DNA from: Welwitschia mirabilis
Lineage: Eukaryota > Gnetophyta > Gnetopsida > Welwitschiales
Reading direction: 5' to 3'
NCBI GenBank assembly: GCA_051453625.1
Contig: JBOZIK010000001.1
Coordinates: forward strand, 258,782,969-258,846,968
Length of the DNA: 64,000 nt
Part shown: positions 58,381 to 64,000 of the stretch, piece after piece
How positions within the stretch are numbered: the first letter of the stretch is position 1
Layout of the letters: every line of letters starts with the position of its first letter
Notes under the pieces: model-generated
The model's input: the letters and a program-made list of their open reading frames with translations, nothing else
What the model was told of the DNA's origin: nothing
Database searches by the model: none
Made by a program: the position numbers and the translations under genes

Positions 58381-59100
58381 TTTGTAGTATTTCCATATTT
58401 AAACTTGACAAAAACTTCAACAAATGTATCCCTTATCATATTCATATTTGATACTATTCCCTCTTGAAGTAGGTAAAGTTGTTATATATCCCATGAAGGG
58501 ATTCCAAATAAATTCAAGTCCAATTTACATTCATCTATAGTTTTGCTAAATTAAGTGGTCATTAATTTCATCAAAATATTATCTATTTAATAGATAATTC
58601 TCTTGTTTTTTCATTAAAATTATTTTTAAATTTTTATAATTTTTCTATGCAAGCATTAAAGACTTTGTTGATCTTTGACTAATTCCTAAAATATTTCTAT
58701 ATTATACAATTTTTTGGATAATAATTCACATTTCTTGGAACTGTAATATTATCAAATAAAAAATTTAATATCTTATCTAATTAAAGTTCCATCGTCCTAG
58801 TATAATCTAATAATTTTAAATTATATCTTTCTAAGTTTTGATTGATGACCTATATTGACTCTAAGAATATTAATTTAATATTATTTTTTAAATCTAGTAA
58901 AGTTATTTCATATAATTATTCAATTTTTTCTCGAATCTTCCTTTCATCCATTGGGTCATAGATTTTCTAATCCAATTTAACTAGGATTCTTTAAATGACT
59001 ACTTTCTATTGAATCCCTTATTAATGTAGAAGCTCCTATAACTATAAGTGTGGCTAATTTTTGGCTACAATCAACTATTTTATTCTTGTAACTATTAAAT
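58381..59100 (-). pseudogene. continuation of the module D minus-strand frame (broken only by C-to-T type stops)
   Basis: On the minus strand a single frame runs about 200 codons from 58980 to 58381. It starts LNWIRKSMTQWMKGRF and includes ILMKKQENYLLNR and IGLEFIWN.PFMGYITTLP. It is interrupted by TAA, TAG and TGA codons only, each explained by one transition from CAA, CAG, CGA or TGG. No frameshift is needed across 600 bases. That is unusual for this window. I do not recognise the protein. It is K-, Q-, I- and N-rich and probably helical. Confidence 0.55.
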
Positions 59101-59575
59101 TAATCTTTTATTAGCCTCAATAGGCATTCCTCTTCTCTTCTTATCCAAATTGCTTTTCAATTTCTGTAATTGCTCTATGTACATATTAAAACTTATATTG
59201 ATCTTTGACCAATGCCATAAATATTTTTGTATTACATTTTGTAATTTTTCCTAAAATTTATCCATAAAATAACATAATTTATATAGATAACAATTCACAT
59301 TTCTTAGAACTTTAATTTCATTATATAAAAAACTTAATCTCTTGTCTAATCTAAATTTCATCATCCCAACATAATATAATAATTTTAGATTCTTTCTTTC
59401 CATGTTCTGAATGATGTTCTAAGTTGAATTGAGATATATTAAATTAATATTATGTTTTAAATCTAATAAGAATTATTCCATATAATCCTTTAATTTTCTC
59501 TCAAATCTTTCTTTCGTCTAATGGATTATAGTTTTCCTAATCCAATTTAGCTAGAATTATTCAAAATGGTTACTT
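58560..59575. repeat. direct duplication of about 0.45 kb (58560-59000 and 59095-59575)
   Basis: The copies share ATTCACATTTCTT(G/A)GAAC, TGATCTTTGAC(T/C)AAT, CTAATCCAATTTA(A/G)CTAG and the segments between, at a spacing of about 535-570 bp. Both copies carry similar minus-strand peptides, so a coding domain was duplicated in tandem before it decayed. Confidence 0.75.
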
Positions 59576-61100
59576 TTAGATAGATACCTTTCTATTTATA
59601 CTATGTTCCTTATTTCTTATTTTATTTATGATAAGAAAGACCCCAAATATTTAATGATGCCTTGATAGGTATCATTTCAAGTTAAGGCCTCTACCCATTT
59701 TTATTTGTAACCTTTTACAATAGCTTGAATTTCCATGTATTTTGCATTAATACTTTACAAATATGTAAAACTTTTCTTATAATATTCATTATTTAAGGAC
59801 AATAACCCTTTATTATATATGAATTTATTGAATTTTTATTGTTACTCTATATAATCCACATCATATTTCTTTAAAGTGGTTATGCTCTGTACTAATGAAA
59901 TAAGTAATGCTAATTTTTCCCTTAGCTCAATTTCTAAAGCATTATTTTGTTTTAAAATTACCTCTAATTTAGCTATTCTTTTATGTAGTCCTTGTAATCA
60001 TTCTATAGTATGTTTGCAATTATTTTGAAGAAGAAGTAGTTTTTATCATTTCTTTCATTTATTGCAACATTGTTGTAATCTTTCTCTTTTCTTATTTCAA
60101 TTGCATTTTAAAAAATGCATTTTCTATCCTTGGGCATGAATTTTAAGTTTCAAGCACTAAAAAATCCTTAGTCTACTATATTAAAAGTGGTTTTCCTTCT
60201 CTGAGTAAATTTAAAAGTTTACATACACTATCACATTTATCTTCCACTAAAGCCCTACTAAAGGATTTAGGTTAGAAGAGGGTTTGCAATAACCATTCTA
60301 CAAAACATTGAGTTGTTGGTAGTTTTTCTAATCTAATTGATGCTATTACTATGCTAGTAGAAGTTCTTGATCCTACTTAATTATCATGGCTCTTTAGGAT
60401 GGTTATCTCCTTAACCCCAAATAAAGAATGACATATTATTTTTGAAATATACCTTATTATTTCATGAAAAATTCCTTTAGTAATAATCATATTTTTCTAT
60501 CTAATGGAATCCTTTATAGCCTTATACATAAATAATCCTGATACGATCAATTCATACTACTCATGTAAGATAAGCACAAGATTACTTATCATAATTATAA
60601 ACATCATAAATAATTTAGATCTAACTCTTTATTAATTGAGCTTGTTTTATAAGTTATAATATGCTCTAACAAAATAAAACTATATTTTTTGTCTTTCTTT
60701 CTATTAACGTTCCCTATGGACATTTCTTCACTTTTTAAATTTAAAATCCTTTGAATATCTTCTTAAGAAAAGGAGATATGAGTATTATCTATAAAAGCAT
60801 TAAGCACTTTTTAATCCTCTTTGTACTATAGATTCTTATAAATTAAAATACTATTCTAACTATTATATTCCTCCTACATTATAAGCTAATCAATTCATAC
60901 TAATTAAATCATCCTAGTTTTAAAGTCTATCATCAATAAATCTATTAAGATTTCCCCAAAGTTTAGAAAAGATATGGCTTTACATTCTAATAAATCAAAT
61001 TTACTTTTTAGAATAATGATAAAATACAGAAATTCTTTATCAAAATAATTAAGTTTGAGTAGCACAAATACATTCATAGTTTTTGGCAAAGTTAACTAAC
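59576..61100 (-). pseudogene. further degraded minus-strand frames upstream of module D
   Basis: A minus-strand frame at about 60410-60100 reads GSRTSTSIVIASIRLEKLP, TTQCFVEWLLQTLF and CDSVCKLLNLLREGKPLL, then a K/Q/E/M-rich, coiled-coil-like stretch, with stops only of the TAA/TAG type. A 61-codon open piece at 61089-60904 includes FDLLECKAISFLNFGEILID. These may be the N-terminal part of the same lost gene or genes as 58381-59100. No family is recognised. Confidence 0.4.
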
Positions 61101-62100
61101 TTTTAAATTGGTAGATGAGGCTATCAATCAGTATTAAGTTAACATTTTTCTTCATCTCAAATTTTAATTTATCCCTTAATAAAAATTTGATTTATGAATG
61201 TTATGGTCCGAGTAGATCTTATAACTTTATTGAATTAATGAACTAATCAATTAACATCCAGGGTTTATAATTGGTTTAAACTTATTATGCAATTAATCAA
61301 CCCTCTTACTAATAGATGAGATTTTTAATTAGTTTTTCATTTAATCTTGAACTAACTAAAATTAATAAGCTAGAAGTTAACTTGATTTTTAGCTTTAATC
61401 CATTATTAAATTAACTAGCAATTTGACTAATGATGAAAACTATTAATTGAATTTTAGTTAGCTTAGTTTAAGCTTATTTAATTGATAGTAAAAACTTTCA
61501 ATTAGCTTATAATTTTATATTTATGACTTTTTCCTAAGTTAACTAGCCTTTTAAATAACAGCCAAGACTATTAATTAAATTTCAAGTTAGCTCATTTGAA
61601 GCTTTTAACCATAACCCTTTAATTCATTCTAATCATTAAACTTTTTATAGAAATTTCATTTCAATTCTTAAAATGTAAATAATGAAACTTAGAACTCATT
61701 TTGCAAAGAAGGGGATGCATGTTTAAGTAGAAGCTCCTTTTTTAAACATTTTAAGTGTGTAAAAAAGTAAGTATCTATAAAAATATTTAAAAAAATAATA
61801 CAAAACATAGTAAACAAAACATTTCATTCTATCCATTAGAAAAACATTAGCTTGGTATTGAATGCATTGATAAATTTAAAAGGCATAACTTTAGGAGTAG
61901 CAACTACTTAATAAGACATAAGAGATAGTTAAAGTTACAAAGAATCAGTTACAAGAAAAATAAAAGCATAAAAATTAACATGTAAAGTAATTACAAACTT
62001 ATTAGTTACTTTAATTTAATAACTTGAAGTGGTACATGTAAACTTAATTTAGCTCTAAGTTAGATTATCTTGTTTAATTTCTTTTGATGTATAATAAGAA
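61101..62100. other. AT-rich sequence with diffuse internal repeats
   Basis: Between about 61210 and 61620, variants of a phrase like ATTAAATTAACTAGC and TTTTAGTTAGCTTA recur several times, suggesting an old tandem array of roughly 100-bp units. No coding signal was seen. Confidence 0.45.
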
Positions 62101-63740
62101 TTTGTTAAGAAATGCTACTATGGAATAATTAAAATGATGACTTTAAAATGTAAAAGATGATTTGAAGGCATGTGATAAAGATTTAAGATGTTGGTGATCG
62201 AGAATGGGGTTAAGTTAGAAAGACAATCTAAAATGTTATTATTCAATTCTATATGCTATCTTGTTATCATGGTGTTCAGGTAGAAGTTGTTAAGGACTTG
62301 AGAGTTTTTGATGAGGATGATCAAAGGCATTAAGTTAAGCTGACATTAAGGTAACTTAAGATTTAAAAAACAAATATGGGGCTAGGGATGGGGTAAAAAA
62401 GGTTTTCTTAATGATGGACCTTAAAAGAGTTTTCAATAATGAATCCTAAGTGGTCTTATACACAAATATAAAGTAGAAACTTAGGGGGAGGGACGATCAT
62501 CATGAATGGCAGCCATCTCTCTTGAAAACTTAAAGTGAAGTTTTTGACTTAAAAATTAATACAAAACCTAAATCCTAGCTTAATAAAATAATTAATCAAA
62601 AAACTTCATAAACATTAAGTTAAACTAAAAGTTAATTCAAAACCTTGACTCTAGGTTAATAAGTCACTTAATCAAATACTATAAAAACCCAAAGGATTTC
62701 ATCGATAATCTTAAAAAAAAGGGAGAAATTATTAAGAAAGAGGCTTAGTAGTGGAAGGAATTTAAATAACAATCATATTAAATCTTTGATGCTAGCTTAT
62801 TATCATGGTATTCAAGGGGAGTCATCAAGTACTATAGAGTTCTTAATGAGAGTCATTAAACACCTTGAGTTAAGTTAGCATTAAAGTGGCTTGAGGATTT
62901 AGGAAGGATAATCAAGAACTTTCGCGTTCTTAACTAGTTTCTCAAACCTAGTAATTTTTAGGGAGTAAATGGGATTGTTAGATTAGGTTAAAATTTAATT
63001 TAGATTTAAGGTTCTATATTAATAACATACTTAATTCAATAACTTTATTATATTATATTAAGCTAAAGCTTAATAACCTAGGTTATAGGTTAATAACATA
63101 TCTAACCTAATGTGATGAATAAAAAAGCACAACTAAAATTCAAGAAAGATCATCAAGAAAAATACTTCTTCTCTTTTATGATGTAAATTAGGTTAAGCTA
63201 AGACTTATTTCAAAACCTAGGTTCTAGATTAATAAAGTACTTAACCTAATGATGTAAGTCTTAAGATGGGATGACATAGTTGAAATCTAAGGAGGCTTAT
63301 CAAAAAAGACATTTCTCCTCCTTTGTAATGTAAATCAGATTAAGCTAAGATTTAATTAAAAACCTATGTTCCTATGTTCTAAATTAATAAAGTGTTTAAC
63401 ATAATGGAATAAGTCTTAAGATGAGAAGTTGTAATAGAAATTCAAGGAGGATAATCAAGAAAAACACTCCTTATCCTTCATGATGTGAATTAGGTTAAGC
63501 TAATATTTAATACAAAACCTAGGTTATAGATTAGTAAAGTGTTTTAGCTAATGAAACATGAGTTTTAAGATGAAAAGGTATAATACAAATTTGAGGAAAA
63601 ATGTTAAGATAGATACTCCCCTTTCTTTGGAGATGTTAATTAAGTTAAGTTAAGATTTAATCTAGGACTTAGGTTTTAGATTAATAAAGTTTTTATCTTG
63701 ATGATTGTAGAAAATGGGATTAAAATAAAGATTTAATCCA
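62100..63740. repeat. tandem array, unit about 150 bp
   Basis: The clearest units start at about 63118, 63267, 63425 and 63573 (spacing 148-158 bp). Each contains TTAGGTTAAGCTAA, then AAAACCTAGGTT.TAGATTAAT, then AAGTCTTAAGATG. Older, more diverged units go back to about 62500. A larger block (…TTATCATGGTATTCA…TTAAGTTAGCATTAA) occurs at about 62200-62370 and 62745-62910, indicating higher-order structure. No coding potential. Confidence 0.7.
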
Positions 63741-64000
63741 GAGTCATAATTTTTGAATTGATCTAAATCCTAGATTTTAAATCAATTTTTAATTAGTTTA
63801 ATATCTTTCTAATTAACTTAGAGTATTAATATTTCATTTCATATTTTTATTAATTAGATAATACTTATAACCTATAAATACTTGTTAAACAAGAATAACA
63901 TCATAAAATATGAAAATTACATATTCTGTCTTATCAAATTATCATCTATAATTTGCTATTTGTGGTTTTTTTGAAGTTGTCACAACCTTCCACCTTATTA
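63741..64000. other. AT-rich end of window, nothing recognised
   Basis: No repeat unit, coding frame or TE terminus was seen in the last 260 bases. Confidence 0.5.

Noticed and set aside
58381-61100. Endogenous pararetrovirus
   Set aside because: Considered because of the long K/Q-rich minus-strand frame and the coiled-coil-like segment. No RT, RNase H, protease or movement-type motif was recognised, so the label is not supported.

Overview
This window looks like intergenic DNA from a flowering-plant nuclear genome. It is very AT-rich (by eye roughly three quarters A+T) and is built almost entirely from old plant-type retroelements: Ty3/gypsy, Ty1/copia and one LINE. I find no intact host gene, tRNA, rRNA or CRISPR array. 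The old coding regions are broken mainly by transitions. Most stops sit where CAA, CAG, CGA or TGG would be expected, as after long cytosine methylation and deamination. Three N runs (37071-37170, 50567-50576, 55980-55989) mark assembly gaps.

Layout. (1) 1-173 is the 3' end of an LTR with a second copy at about 37.2 kb. (2) 175-8540 is a minus-strand Athila/Tat-like gypsy element (gypsy1). Reading leftward it holds a tRNA-Asp-type primer site, gag, protease, RT, RNase H and integrase, and a minus-strand LINE (1045-4238) splits RT from RNase H. (3) 11339-25217 is a plus-strand copia element (copia1) whose 5' LTR was split by an 8.9-kb minus-strand gypsy element (gypsy2, 11376-20263, target duplication CTAAG). 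Gypsy2 has two 1.83-1.85 kb LTRs, a PPT and a PBS but no recognisable gag-pol. It encloses a GC-richer island (15.4-17.5 kb) with broken coding-like frames on the opposite strand.

(4) From about 26.3 to 58.4 kb a single LTR family (LTR1 to LTR4, about 600-650 bp, with internal 49-bp repeats) alternates with internal modules: module E, LTR1, gypsy A, LTR2, module C, LTR3, gypsy B, LTR4, module D. A and B are plus-strand gypsy interiors (gag, protease, partial RT, integrase) that share the same deletion of the RT catalytic motif and RNase H. C and D carry a related degraded reading frame on the minus strand. LTR2 is split by an 11-kb insertion mass (31402-42347) holding a minus-strand copia element (copia2). 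Copia2's own 5' LTR is split by a 672-bp LTR with TSD CTCTT and a 100-N gap. LTR3 is split by gypsy3, a relative of gypsy2.

(5) 58.4-61.1 kb continues the minus-strand degraded frames and contains a direct duplication of about 0.5 kb. (6) 62.1-63.74 kb is a tandem array with units of about 150 bp.

The window is best read as a stratigraphy of nested insertions. The parts most worth follow-up are the alternating LTR chain, the deletion shared by A and B, the minus-strand frame in C and D, and the gene-like island inside gypsy2.
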